DNA from: Cohnella baijiui
GTDB taxonomy: Bacteria; Bacillota; Bacilli; Paenibacillales; Paenibacillaceae
NCBI RefSeq assembly: GCF_020731285.1
Contig: NZ_JAJFOW010000012.1
Span: 1-64,000, forward strand
Direction of reading: 5' to 3'
DNA length: 64,000 nucleotides
The position numbers and the translations under genes were made by a program. How positions within the stretch are numbered: position 1 is the first letter of the stretch; each line of letters opens with the position of its first letter. Positions 52,195 through 61,431 of the stretch are shown one piece after another. The notes beneath the pieces are model-generated. The model worked only from the letters and a program-made list of their open reading frames with translations, was not told the origin of the DNA and ran no database searches.

Positions 52195-53547
52195 CTACTG
52201 TACCAAATGATCCAAATCCGGCTGCAATTTGTTCCGCAGACCATACAGCATGATGGCTCCAACAAGAAAGGCGACGGCATCCGCAATGACGAGCGACCAG
52301 ACCACCCCGTGGAAGCCGTTCATTCGATTGGCAATAAACAACACAGGAATCAGAGTAATTCCTTGAATAACGGACATCATAAACGCGGCGGTTCCTTGCG
52401 CCGTTGCTTGGAAGATCCCCGTAAATAACGTAGTCATTCCTGTAACGAACAAGGATAAGAACGTCACATGCAGAATGTAGCTGCCCATTTCAATTAATTG
52501 CGGATCATTCGTAAATAAACCAATTAAGTGGTCGGAAATCAGATAGACGATGACGCCGAACAAGACTGCTAATGCTACGATCGCTTTGATCGTAAATCCA
52601 ATGGTAATCTTCATACGTAATTTATTCGCTGTAAAAGAGAAGGCAATGAGCGGCACGACTCCCTCGCATAAGCCCATCAGAATAAACTCAGGAAACTGCA
52701 ATAATCGCGATGAAATTCCGTAAGCCGCTACGGCCTGATCTCCGTATTCGACAAGAAAACGGTTGAAGATGAGCGACATGGCACCCAAAAAGATACTCAT
52801 AATAAAGACGGGAACTCCGATTTTGAATACATTGCTCAGAATGTCCTTGGTAGCCTTGAACCATTTTGCGGAGACAGTTAAGAATTGGCTCTTAGATCCC
52901 ATATGGAAGGCGTAGAAGGTACTCGCGACCAAGTTAGAAATGACCGTTGCAGACGCAACGCCGATCACGTCCCAGTGGAACACGAAGATGACTAACGCAT
53001 CGAGAATCATATTCACGACAACACTGAGAATCATACCGATCATCGACGTGATTGCCGCACCCTCCGAGCGCACGATATTCTCCAGCGTGAAGAACAATAC
53101 GACGAATGGTGAACCGATAAGCATAATCGTGACGTAGTCCTTCGTGAATCCGAAAGATTCCGGCGTCGCTCCCAGGCCATGAACGATTGGATCAATCAAC
53201 GGAAGGCCGACGGCCATCACGATAAGACCGAGAATCAAACTGCTGTAAAAGGCGAAGGAAGACACATGCTTTACATACTCGTATTTTTTCTCTCCCAGCA
53301 AACGGGAGATGAATGTACCGCTACCCATGCCAATCAAGTTGCCTAGCGCCATGATGATCGCGAATAACGGCAAGGTTAGTGCTAGTGCGGTTAACATGGC
53401 GGTATTGTTGAGAGTGCCAAGGAAATAGGCATTCAAGATGGAATAGATGACACTCATTGACGTACCTAGCATCATAGGTACAGCGAAGTGAGCTACGGCT
53501 TTAGCGATCGGTGCTTTTTCAAAATAATGGAGGTTTTCTGCATCCAT
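52195..53547 (-). CDS. MATE family efflux transporter
   Basis: This 450-residue protein has 12 hydrophobic segments in two homologous halves. GMGSGTFISRLLGEKK in the first half and LMGLCEGVVPLIAFSFTANKLR in the second are typical of MATE proteins, which export cationic drugs against Na+ or H+. The start is taken at ATG 53547; GTG 53559 is possible. It is divergent from a TetR-class repressor with three operator-like repeats between. It converges with the MFS gene, 11 bases apart, so two drug exporters are packed side by side. Confidence 0.92.
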   Translation of the reverse strand: MDAENLHYFEKAPIAKAVAHFAVPMMLGTSMSVIYSILNAYFLGTLNNTAMLTALALTLPLFAIIMALGNLIGMGSGTFISRLLGEKKYEYVKHVSSFAFYSSLILGLIVMAVGLPLIDPIVHGLGATPESFGFTKDYVTIMLIGSPFVVLFFTLENIVRSEGAAITSMIGMILSVVVNMILDALVIFVFHWDVIGVASATVISNLVASTFYAFHMGSKSQFLTVSAKWFKATKDILSNVFKIGVPVFIMSIFLGAMSLIFNRFLVEYGDQAVAAYGISSRLLQFPEFILMGLCEGVVPLIAFSFTANKLRMKITIGFTIKAIVALAVLFGVIVYLISDHLIGLFTNDPQLIEMGSYILHVTFLSLFVTGMTTLFTGIFQATAQGTAAFMMSVIQGITLIPVLFIANRMNGFHGVVWSLVIADAVAFLVGAIMLYGLRNKLQPDLDHLVQ

Positions 53548-53583
53548 GTGGGTCACCACTTTCTTTATATAGGTTGGCCTGAT

Positions 53584-53665
53584 CTAACAGTGTTAGTTTG
53601 AACCTTACAGTGTTAGATGATATCATGAACCTATAGGCCTGTAAAGAACAAACTTACACTGTTAG
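53584..53665. promoter_or_regulatory. Three operator-like dyads between MATE and TetR genes
   Basis: CTAACAGTGTTAG (53584-53596), CTTACAGTGTTAG (53604-53616) and CTTACACTGTTAG (53653-53665) are variants of one palindrome. The last lies just before the TetR start. Confidence 0.8.
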
Positions 53666-53683
53666 ATAAAAGGGCGGGTGACG

Positions 53684-54370
53684 ATGAAAAAGCAACAGCC
53701 TCAGATTTCGGAGGATAAAATTTTGGCCGCCTCGTGGGAGCTTCTGGGGGAGGAGGGCATCGAGAAATTCAGCTTGAGGCGATTGGCCGACCGGCTGGGG
53801 ATTCAGGCGCCCTCTCTGTACTGGTACTTCAAGAGTAAGCAGAATCTCTACCAGCGCTTGGCTAATCAGGTATCGAAAATGATCCTGGAAGAATTCCGCT
53901 CCGAAGGAGACTGGAAGGAGCAGCTGACGGAGCTTGCGGTAACGGTACGGCGTGTGCTCTACCGGTATCCTTGCTCCACGCAACTCATGATGATGACGCT
54001 GCCCCATGAACCGGACATCATCCGGTTCACTAACCGTATGCTGCTCTGCGTGGAAGCGACGCCGCTTGAGCATGAGCAGAAAATGCAAGTCATTACTACG
54101 TTTGTAAACTATGTCTACTACTTCGTTCTGGACGCTTATCAGCATGAGCGCAATGTCTCCGCTATCCTTAAGGAACAGGGAGCAGAAGCGCTTCCGGGCG
54201 AGGAGATGATCCGCCTTCTGGACTCCATGAGCGAGACGGAAGCGGGACTGTTCCGGAGAATGTTCAAGAGCGGGCTGTTCGAGCTGATGGGGACCGACAG
54301 GGCGTTCGAGTTCGGCTTGAAGCTGATTCTGTTGGGGATTGAGCAGGTGATAAAGGAGCAGGAGAAGTAG
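53684..54370 (+). CDS. TetR family regulator with TetR-class C-terminal domain
   Basis: The 228-residue repressor has ISEDKILAASWELLGEEG and the helix-turn-helix SLRRLADRLGIQAPSLYWYF. The rest follows the class of the tetracycline repressor and resembles the regulator at 29818. GGGCGGGTGACG precedes ATG 53684. It is divergent from the MATE exporter and separated by three dyads, so drug-induced efflux is the likely logic. A shared terminator follows. Confidence 0.92.
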   Translation: MKKQQPQISEDKILAASWELLGEEGIEKFSLRRLADRLGIQAPSLYWYFKSKQNLYQRLANQVSKMILEEFRSEGDWKEQLTELAVTVRRVLYRYPCSTQLMMMTLPHEPDIIRFTNRMLLCVEATPLEHEQKMQVITTFVNYVYYFVLDAYQHERNVSAILKEQGAEALPGEEMIRLLDSMSETEAGLFRRMFKSGLFELMGTDRAFEFGLKLILLGIEQVIKEQEK

Positions 54371-54396
54371 AATGTAAAAAATCGCCGCGACGGAAG

Positions 54397-54425
54397 AAAG
54401 GGGCTGGTGGTGCCAGCCCCTCTTT
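54397..54425. terminator. Shared terminator of the TetR and DUF4062 genes
   Basis: GGGGCTGG (54400-54407) pairs with CCAGCCCC (54413-54420), flanked by AAAG and CTTT. It lies between convergent genes. Confidence 0.8.
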
Positions 54426-54991
54426 CATTTCTTTTTCTCCAACGCCGCCTTTAATCTCGCATTTTCTTCCAACAGCTTTTGAACGTCCGGGACATCCTTG
54501 CCGGAAACCCAGCCATACAAATCGTCTCTTGATGCATACTCCGGCAATTGATCGCGAAGTACCATTTTAATGTGCCGTACATCTTCAACGTAATAGATAG
54601 GGATTTGTTCCATGACCGACTGCTTAAACGCTTGAAACTGCTGATAGTATTCAATTGCTGCGAAGTCGTATGGCTTTTGTCTTAATGCTTCATCTGTCAC
54701 GACAAATGCAAATCTAGGTTTGCCCACTTCCCCGGCATACTCATATTCCCAATGCGTATAGCTCTTGGATTCATCAGGAAGCGTTAAACCATAGAATCCT
54801 CCGAGAATGAGGATATAGACATCGGACTCGTCGATCCATCTCTTCCTCATTTTCATTGGACTTTCCTTGAAAAATTGCTCGATCCCAGCAGGGATATGAC
54901 CGGCTTGGAGTACGGCTTCAACAGCGGTATGTCTTTCCTCAATAAGATCGTTAAAAGTAGACGATATGTAAATTTGTAATTTTTTTCTCAT
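54425..54991 (-). CDS. DUF4062 domain protein
   Basis: This 188-residue protein has an N-terminal DUF4062 domain of about 80-90 residues, with QIYISSTFNDLIEERHTAVEAVLQAGHIPAGIEQF followed by DVYILILGGFYG and a conserved Glu-Tyr pair. The fold is related to TIR domains. A middle part of about 70 residues and a C-terminal coiled coil (VQKLLEENARLKAALEKKK) follow. DUF4062 is often the N-terminal module of large NTPase proteins thought to act in defence or signalling; here it stands alone. Start at ATG 54991. Confidence 0.82.
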   Translation of the reverse strand: MRKKLQIYISSTFNDLIEERHTAVEAVLQAGHIPAGIEQFFKESPMKMRKRWIDESDVYILILGGFYGLTLPDESKSYTHWEYEYAGEVGKPRFAFVVTDEALRQKPYDFAAIEYYQQFQAFKQSVMEQIPIYYVEDVRHIKMVLRDQLPEYASRDDLYGWVSGKDVPDVQKLLEENARLKAALEKKK

Positions 54992-55130
54992 GAGGCCCCA
55001 CCGAAATTATGAATTAGTATAAATAGAATCTACCACTCTCTAGATTTACTTGTCAAAGTTGGCTAGGGCTTTGATAAGGCAACTTGCACCATACATAGAG
55101 AGAGGTAATCCTACGCCCAATTAAACAAAA

Positions 55131-55162
55131 AAGGCTGCCGGCCCGCGTACGGCCGACAACCT
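55131..55162 (-). terminator. Terminator of the sugar operon
   Basis: An imperfect stem (AAGGCTGCCGGCC with GGCCGACAACCTT) ends the operon. The minus strand carries a six-T run after the stem. Confidence 0.65.
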
Positions 55163-55173
55163 TAGGCTGAGGA

Positions 55174-56541
55174 TTATTTTGAATCTCGTTTCCTGTTCTT
55201 TTCAAGCATCGTGTTCAATTTCTGCTGGAGTTCCGGCGTCACCTGAGAAGCCTTTTTCGATCCGTTGAATACGGGATTCAACTCGTTATCGATCAAGGTA
55301 TGCATCTCTCCGGAACCCGGCATCAAATGGGCATAGCCTTCCGCACCGTATTGGATGCCGCCGTTGACCACGTTCTTAATTTCCGTCGGGTCCACGCCTT
55401 TGAAGAAATTCGCGTATTTATCGAGAGCCAACTGGCTAGCCGAAGGGCTTCCCCCGCTCAGCTCGATCATTTGTTCCTGATTTTCCTTCTGGGCCATAAA
55501 TTTAATCCATTCGAAGGCGGCTTCTGGATGCTTGGAGCCTTTGAAGATCCAGTAACCATCCGTCCACAGTACATCCCGGACCTTGGAGTTGCCCCCCATC
55601 GGAATCGCGGCCACGCCCATCCTAAACCCGGCATCGTTTACCCCCGACAAGCGCCATGCCCCGTCGACCGCCATCGCGATTTTCCCGGCCAGGAATGCAT
55701 CGCTTCCCCCAACCGAGAACTCGGCCGGCGGAGCTACTTTGTCCTTCAAGACCAGATCGGCCAGTTTCTGCAAATCGTTCGTCACGTCTGGATTGCCGAA
55801 AAAGTTCTCGGCGGCGAGTCCCTTGTTGCTGGTAAACGTATCCGCCGGGAAAACGTCATGGCCGAAGTATTGCGGATCTTGTTCCCTGCCGCCGCCCGAC
55901 CAGGCCCATGAAAGACCGTACTGGACTTTGGTGATGTCGTTCGAAACGACGGTCAGCTTCTTCGCATCCTCCAGCATTTTGTCCCAGGTCCAAGTCGCAT
56001 CGTCGTACGAGGAAGGCGGATAAGGGATGCCCGCTTTGTCGAACAGATCCTTGTTGTACAGCATTAACGAGACGAATGCTTGAAGCGGAATGGCATACTG
56101 CTTGCCGTTCACCTGGAATATCTTCATCAATTCTTCCGGAATGCCGAGTTCGGCAGCATTGAAGCTGTCCATATAGGGCGACAAGTCCAGCAGCTGATCC
56201 TTGCTCATATACTCCGAAAAGCCGGCCCACCCAATATGTGTAGTAATGTCGGGTGGCGTATTCGAAGCCAGCATCGTCTGGAGCTTCGAGTCGAAGTTGT
56301 CGAACGGAACCTCGATGATTTTCACTTTGATGTTCTTGTGCGTCTTTTCGAATTCGCTGGACAGTTTCTTCACCCACAACCGGTCGGGCGAATTGGTCGT
56401 ATACACCGATATTTCTTGAACGCCGTTCTTACCGTTTTCCGTGCCGCTTGCTTCTCCGTTGGAAGAAGGACTTGAACTGCATCCTCCGAGCACCAGCGCC
56501 AACGCCAACGTTGTCATTGCCAAACGAGTTTTTGTGATCAT
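55174..56541 (-). CDS. Sugar ABC transporter substrate-binding lipoprotein
   Basis: This 455-residue lipoprotein has a signal peptide ending in the lipobox LGGC, with lipidated Cys21, then a Ser/Gly-rich linker. A type 1 extracellular binding fold follows (EISVYTTNSPDRLWVKKLSSEF, YNKDLFDKAGI, AMAVDGAWRL, EWIKFMAQKENQEQMIE). It delivers a carbohydrate to the two permeases encoded just upstream. No ATPase gene is in the operon, so a shared MsmX-type ATPase is presumably used. It is the last gene of the operon. The sugar is not evident. Confidence 0.92.
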   Translation of the reverse strand: MITKTRLAMTTLALALVLGGCSSSPSSNGEASGTENGKNGVQEISVYTTNSPDRLWVKKLSSEFEKTHKNIKVKIIEVPFDNFDSKLQTMLASNTPPDITTHIGWAGFSEYMSKDQLLDLSPYMDSFNAAELGIPEELMKIFQVNGKQYAIPLQAFVSLMLYNKDLFDKAGIPYPPSSYDDATWTWDKMLEDAKKLTVVSNDITKVQYGLSWAWSGGGREQDPQYFGHDVFPADTFTSNKGLAAENFFGNPDVTNDLQKLADLVLKDKVAPPAEFSVGGSDAFLAGKIAMAVDGAWRLSGVNDAGFRMGVAAIPMGGNSKVRDVLWTDGYWIFKGSKHPEAAFEWIKFMAQKENQEQMIELSGGSPSASQLALDKYANFFKGVDPTEIKNVVNGGIQYGAEGYAHLMPGSGEMHTLIDNELNPVFNGSKKASQVTPELQQKLNTMLEKNRKRDSK

Positions 56542-56556
56542 GGAACGCACCCCGCC

Positions 56557-57405
56557 TTATGATTTAGTTCCTGTCAAGGAAATACCTTCAACGAAATACT
56601 TCTGGCAGAATGAAAAGAGGGCAATGCAAGGAAGAACGGTGTATATAGCGGCAACCATCAATGTATTCCACGGAACGACTCTGAATTTGGAGCTCAATCC
56701 CGCAAGCGCGATGGGCAGCGTATATTTATCGTTGGAGTTCAGGTAAATGACCGGTCCCAGAAGATCGTCCCAGCTCCAAAGGAACGAGAAGATGGCAACC
56801 GTCGCGAGCGCCGGACCGCAGAGAGGCAGCGCGATATTCCAGAAGCTGCGGAATTCGCTGCACCCGTCGATCCGGGCCGCCTCGAACAATTCGTCCGTCA
56901 AGTTGCTAAAGAATTGTCGCAAAAGAAAAATCATGTAAGCGGAACCGAAAAACGCCGGTACGATGAGGGGAAGATAGCTGTCGACCCATCCTAGATTTTT
57001 GAACAAGACAAACTGCGGAATCATCGTGGCCGGATACGGAATCATCAGCGTGGCAACGAGGATCATAAACAGCGCGTTTCTTCCCGGCGCACGGTAACGG
57101 ACGAACCCGAACGCAATGTAGGAGGACGACAGCAAGGTCCCGATCACGATGAAGCCGGAAACGAGCAAACTGTTTTTATAGTAAAGCAGAAGTTCCATTT
57201 TCTCGAATATGGTTGTGTAATTATCGAACCGGATATCCTTCGGAATCAGGGTTGGAGGAAACAACAGTAATTCGGCATTGCTTTTGAACGACGTCGAGAT
57301 CATGAACAAAGCCGGCATGAGCATCACGATGCTGAGTACGAGCAGCACGATAAAACCGAGCAGCCTGCCGGGGGCCGCCGTTTTCCTTTCGGATGTCGAG
57401 GCCAT
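56557..57405 (-). CDS. Carbohydrate ABC transporter permease (MalG type)
   Basis: The 282-residue protein has six membrane segments. The EAA loop EAARIDGCSEFRSFWNIALPLCGPAL at about 185-210 contacts the ATPase. It starts directly at the stop of the MalF-type permease gene, so the two are tightly coupled. It is followed by the binding protein gene after 15 bases. Confidence 0.94.
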   Translation of the reverse strand: MASTSERKTAAPGRLLGFIVLLVLSIVMLMPALFMISTSFKSNAELLLFPPTLIPKDIRFDNYTTIFEKMELLLYYKNSLLVSGFIVIGTLLSSSYIAFGFVRYRAPGRNALFMILVATLMIPYPATMIPQFVLFKNLGWVDSYLPLIVPAFFGSAYMIFLLRQFFSNLTDELFEAARIDGCSEFRSFWNIALPLCGPALATVAIFSFLWSWDDLLGPVIYLNSNDKYTLPIALAGLSSKFRVVPWNTLMVAAIYTVLPCIALFSFCQKYFVEGISLTGTKS

Positions 57406-58287
57406 TTACTTGCGCCCCCCCTCATAGTAAATAAATCGATTGGAGGTTCTCATGATCACGTAAGTCAAAAGCATGATCACGATCAAGAGAAGCCACGCCA
57501 TTGCCGAAGCGTAACCCAGATTGAAATTGACAAACGCGTTCTGGTACAGATAATAAACGTAGAACAACGTTGCGTAATGAGGCCCGCCATGCGTCATGAT
57601 AAAGGATTGCGTGAATACCTGGAAGGAGCCGATAATGCTCATAATTAGCTGAAACAGGAACACCGGAGAGATGATGGGCATGGTGATGCTCCAGAAGCGG
57701 CGCCAGAAATTAGCTCCATCCAATGTCGCCGCCTCGCGAAGAGAAGCCGGAACTCCCTGTAAGGCCGCCAGGAATATGACCATCCCGCCACCTACGCTCC
57801 AGAAACTCATGATAATGAGCGACGGCATTGCCCAATGCTCATCCAGCAGCCAGAGCGGACCTTTGATACCCACAAGCGACAGCGCGTAATTGGCAAGCCC
57901 GATCTGGGGGTTAAAGATCCACACCCACAGCAGGGACATCGCGGCTCCGGATATCATGCTAGGCAGATACATCGCCACTCGAAAGAACCGTTTTCCGGGC
58001 ACCTTCATATTCAAGAGCAGCGCGAAAACGAGCGAAAGAAACAGTCCGACCGGAACGCTGACCAAGGCATAATACAACGTCGCTTTCACGGATTTCCAGA
58101 ACAGCTCGTCGGAAATCATGTCCTTGTAATTTTTCAGGCCGACAAACTTCGCCGGATTGACCACGTTGTAATCGGTGAAGCTGTAATAGAGCGAAGTCAA
58201 AATCGGATAAAGGCTGAACGCCAGAAATCCGACGATCCAAGGGAATACGAACAAATAAAAGTATTTGGTCTCCTTCGAAGCGTTCAT
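57406..58287 (-). CDS. Carbohydrate ABC transporter permease (MalF type)
   Basis: This 293-residue permease has six membrane segments. FVFPWIVGFLAFSLYPILTSLYYSFTDY lies at the N-terminus and the EAA loop is EAATLDGANFWRRFWSITMPIISPV. ATG 58287 is preceded by GGAGGG, while the frame reading on to 58380 has no site and would overlap the upstream gene. It forms the membrane channel with the next gene product. Confidence 0.93.
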   Translation of the reverse strand: MNASKETKYFYLFVFPWIVGFLAFSLYPILTSLYYSFTDYNVVNPAKFVGLKNYKDMISDELFWKSVKATLYYALVSVPVGLFLSLVFALLLNMKVPGKRFFRVAMYLPSMISGAAMSLLWVWIFNPQIGLANYALSLVGIKGPLWLLDEHWAMPSLIIMSFWSVGGGMVIFLAALQGVPASLREAATLDGANFWRRFWSITMPIISPVFLFQLIMSIIGSFQVFTQSFIMTHGGPHYATLFYVYYLYQNAFVNFNLGYASAMAWLLLIVIMLLTYVIMRTSNRFIYYEGGRK

Positions 58288-58340
58288 ATAACCCTCCAGT
58301 ATTGAAGGTCTTTTTGTTTCCTCCAACGAAGCGCCGCCAT

Positions 58341-59204
58341 TTAACGATCTCCCCGTTTGCGCTTTTGCGCCTTGTCCCACTGCTCTTCAACAAAAGCGAT
58401 GCCTTGCGCAATCTGGTCTTCCCGAAGGAATTCGAGAATCAGGTGATCGTCGTAACCGCTTCCAATGAGGAGGTCCATGAACAACGGATAGTCGATCTGT
58501 CCCGTTCCCGCGCATAGCCAATTGAAATGATCTTTGATGTCCGCTGCCGGCGTGCAATCTTGCACGTGCACCAGTCCGAGATGAGGCGCAATCGCCTGGA
58601 ACGATTCGCGAACGAAGGAAGCTTGATCGCGTAGAGTCGCTCTGGATAAAATGCCCGCCGGGTCGAAAATCACCTTTAATCCATCTTCCCCGATCATGTC
58701 GATCAGGCGAGCCAAACGCTTGGTAGATCCCGTCGCCGTCATGACATACGATTCGATGGCAATGGCCACGCCGCTCGCACGCGCTTCGGCAAGCAACGGC
58801 TTCATATCCCGAGCCAAGTCTTGCAATATCAGATCCGTTTCATTCGAAGGATCCCAGGCCTCGCTGGGGTTGTAAGACCCCGTTTCCGTACAGAGCAGCG
58901 GAGCCCCGATCTCCTTGCACAACTTAATCATCCCGCTCATCTGCTTATAAATCGCGATGCGCGTGTCGGGGTCCGGGTGAGCTAGGTTGAGATAGGCGCC
59001 TACGCCGGCAATTTCCAGCCCCGCCTGGGAGAAGGCGTTGCGGATACGCGCGCAATCCGCCGGCGAGGGATCGCTCAGATTGATGTTCATTCCGGGATAG
59101 CGGTCAAGGATGACCGACTGCAGCCCGTAGCCTGCAATTCGTTCGGCCACTTCCTCGATCGAATTCCCTTGCACGTATTGGGTGAATATTCCCAGTTTCA
59201 AAAG
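58341..59204 (-). CDS. Sugar phosphate isomerase/epimerase family protein
   Basis: This TIM-barrel protein of 287 residues is of the xylose-isomerase-like group: KLGIFTQYVQGNSIEEVAERIAGYG at the N-terminus, the metal-binding Glu in IAIESYVMT (about 150), Asp in VIFDPAGIL and His in LVHVQDCTPA, and a final Glu in LILEFLRED. These four positions fit the divalent metal site of the family. TTG 59204 stands nine bases behind AAGGAG. It acts in the cytoplasm on the imported sugar or a derivative. The exact reaction is unknown. Confidence 0.87.
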   Translation of the reverse strand, partial: LLKLGIFTQYVQGNSIEEVAERIAGYGLQSVILDRYPGMNINLSDPSPADCARIRNAFSQAGLEIAGVGAYLNLAHPDPDTRIAIYKQMSGMIKLCKEIGAPLLCTETGSYNPSEAWDPSNETDLILQDLARDMKPLLAEARASGVAIAIESYVMTATGSTKRLARLIDMIGEDGLKVIFDPAGILSRATLRDQASFVRESFQAIAPHLGLVHVQDCTPAADIKDHFNWLCAGTGQIDYPLFMDLLIGSGYDDHLILEFLREDQIAQGIAFVEEQWDKAQKRKRGDR

Positions 59205-59221
59205 CAATCGCTCCTTCTTAT

Positions 59222-59977
59222 TCACAACCAAGTTTGAAAGCGTTCCGCTACCGACTCCGCTACCCGTTCCACCCAGATAGCCGAGCCGAATCCATGGTCT
59301 CCGCCCGCTTGGCCGTGCAGCTCGGCTCCGAACGAGGCCAGCTCTTCCGAATTGGAGATCGGCACCTCCCGATCATCCAGGCCGTAATGGACGATCATGC
59401 GGGCAAGGACGGACCCCATTCCCCTTAGCGGGTTCATATCGTCCAATGAGGCCAGAAACCCGGCTCCCACTTTCCAACCTAACCAATCCATCCAGCCTTC
59501 AGTTTCTGCCTGCCGCAAATGGCGCTCTTGAAAAAACGATCGAAAAACGCTTGCTATACGGACGACCGGAGCCAACAAAGCCAAACCTTGAATACCGGGA
59601 AATTGCTTGGCCAGCTCGATGCCGTATGCTCCGCCGAGACTGTAGCCGACGATACCCAGCCTTCCCGAATCCACTTGCTCGACGTCGATTAAATAACGTA
59701 GAGCCGCTTGAGCGTCTGCGAAGCCGGAGGAAACCGTAAACGATTGAAACTCCCCGTCGCTCTCGCCTTGTCCTCGGTAGTCGAAGCGAAGGACCGTGAA
59801 GCCGCGCTCGGCCAGCTTTCTCGCCAGATGCACGTGCATGTTGTGCGGCCCGACCGCCGTGTCGGCAAAGCCGGGAATGATCAGCACGCCCGGACCGCAA
59901 GCCGAATGGCTGCCATGCAGAACGCCCCTTACCGTGCCGCTTCCCGATCGGAACTCCACTTGTCTGAGCAACGTCAT
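59222..59977 (-). CDS. Alpha/beta hydrolase
   Basis: The 251-residue enzyme has the nucleophile elbow GYSLGG (catalytic Ser near 118), LRFDYRGQGESDGEF typical of acyl-glycerol-lipase or peptidase-like hydrolases, and a C-terminal GGDHGFG with the catalytic His. It overlaps the FGGY kinase gene by four bases, so it belongs to the sugar operon. It may remove acetyl or acyl groups from the imported carbohydrate; that is inferred from context. Confidence 0.88.
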   Translation of the reverse strand: MTLLRQVEFRSGSGTVRGVLHGSHSACGPGVLIIPGFADTAVGPHNMHVHLARKLAERGFTVLRFDYRGQGESDGEFQSFTVSSGFADAQAALRYLIDVEQVDSGRLGIVGYSLGGAYGIELAKQFPGIQGLALLAPVVRIASVFRSFFQERHLRQAETEGWMDWLGWKVGAGFLASLDDMNPLRGMGSVLARMIVHYGLDDREVPISNSEELASFGAELHGQAGGDHGFGSAIWVERVAESVAERFQTWL

Positions 59978-61431
59978 TCGCCTGCCTTCCCGGCCTGGCT
60001 TGTCATCGCCGCCTCCGTTTCCAGAAACGCCCGGTAGCCTTTCTCGTATTCGGCAGCCTTCTCCGGATTGGGATATAAGCGTTTAAAACGCTCGCGGTTC
60101 CATACAATTTCCGAGCCAACCGCTTCTGCGGCCAGCATAGCCGCGCCAAGCGCGGTCGTCTCGGTCTCTGAAATGACATCGACCGGCATCCGCCACACAT
60201 CGGCCTTCAATTGATTGATCCACTCGGAAGCGGCAACTCCGCCGCTGATCAAGGCTCTGCGGAAGCTCGTCCCGCGCTCGGCGGACTCCAGCCTCATCCT
60301 TAATCCGTAAGCAATGCCTTCCGCGACTGAACGCAACAAATGTCCCGGTCCGTGCCTCAACGCCAGACCGACGAACGCCCCTTTGCGGTTCGGGTTTTCG
60401 CGTTCCCCCGAGGCGAGATGGGGAAGAAAGATCAACCCGTCCGACCCTGCCGGAACTTGGGCAACTCGTGCCGATATGTCCTCCTCGTCGACTCCGATGA
60501 TAGACCGGATCCAATTCAAAGCCGCTCCGGTCGTATTCAAACCCACCTCGGCGCAATACTGATGTTCTGCCACATGCGGATACGCATTGACGGCTCGGTC
60601 GGTGCCCGGCTTCTCCACCAGCCAATGCAAGCAGGTGGAGGTGCCCGATATGTCGCATACCGTATCGCGGTCGACGACTTGCGAGCCGTACACCGCGCAC
60701 AAGCTATCCGCGCCGCCGACCGCGATCGGCGTTCCTGCCGGTATGCCCGTTGCGGCGGCCGGTTCGGGTGCCAAGTAACCCTGCAGGGCGTTCGACGGAA
60801 GCACTGGCGGCATCTGAATTTGGGACAAACCAAGCGCTTGCAGCCATTCCGTTTGCCATCTGCCGCCTACGATATCGTAGAGAAGCGTGCATGCCGCATG
60901 CGTAGGATCGGTAGCCATTCTGCCCGTCAGCCGCCAACCGATATAATCCCTTGGCTGCAGAACGTAGGCCTGGCGCTCCCGATCTTTCAAGAAAGCGTGG
61001 TGGCGGGATAACCAGAGCAGCTTCGGCAGAATAAAAAACGGGCTTGGCTCCTGTCCCGTCACGCGATGCACGTAAGCGGGCGGATATTGCTGCAGCAGCT
61101 CTTCCACCTCGCGCGTGGCCCGATTGTCGGAATAGAGCAGCGCCTCCGTCATGCTTTCGCCGTTCTCGCCCGTCAACGTGAACGAAGGACATTGTCCAGT
61201 CAATCCGATCGCCGCTATGCGTTGGTCGTCGCCGGCCAAATCGGCTTGCAGGTTTTGTAGCGCTTTCAAAGTTGCGTTCCACCAGTCGTCAACGAGCTGC
61301 TCTTGATGGGGGCCTTCCTTGTTCATGAGCCGCAGGGGTTCTCGCCGCAGCCCGATCAATTCGCCGCGCTTATCGAAAGCGGCCGCTTTAACGGAAGTTG
61401 TGCCAATATCTAAACCGACGAATGCGGGCAC
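59974..61431 (-). CDS. FGGY family carbohydrate kinase
   Basis: This 485-residue kinase has the N-terminal phosphate loop GLDIGTTSVKAAAFD, GLTGQCPSF near 90 with the catalytic region, and the C-terminal ATP site ALISGGVAASEWINQLKAD and TTALGAAMLAA. The size and motifs resemble xylulokinase-type members, but specificity in FGGY kinases cannot be read from motifs. GTG 61431 follows a GGGGGGA site. It overlaps the NagB-like gene by 22 bases. Confidence 0.92.
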   Translation of the reverse strand: MPAFVGLDIGTTSVKAAAFDKRGELIGLRREPLRLMNKEGPHQEQLVDDWWNATLKALQNLQADLAGDDQRIAAIGLTGQCPSFTLTGENGESMTEALLYSDNRATREVEELLQQYPPAYVHRVTGQEPSPFFILPKLLWLSRHHAFLKDRERQAYVLQPRDYIGWRLTGRMATDPTHAACTLLYDIVGGRWQTEWLQALGLSQIQMPPVLPSNALQGYLAPEPAAATGIPAGTPIAVGGADSLCAVYGSQVVDRDTVCDISGTSTCLHWLVEKPGTDRAVNAYPHVAEHQYCAEVGLNTTGAALNWIRSIIGVDEEDISARVAQVPAGSDGLIFLPHLASGERENPNRKGAFVGLALRHGPGHLLRSVAEGIAYGLRMRLESAERGTSFRRALISGGVAASEWINQLKADVWRMPVDVISETETTALGAAMLAAEAVGSEIVWNRERFKRLYPNPEKAAEYEKGYRAFLETEAAMTSQAGKAGE

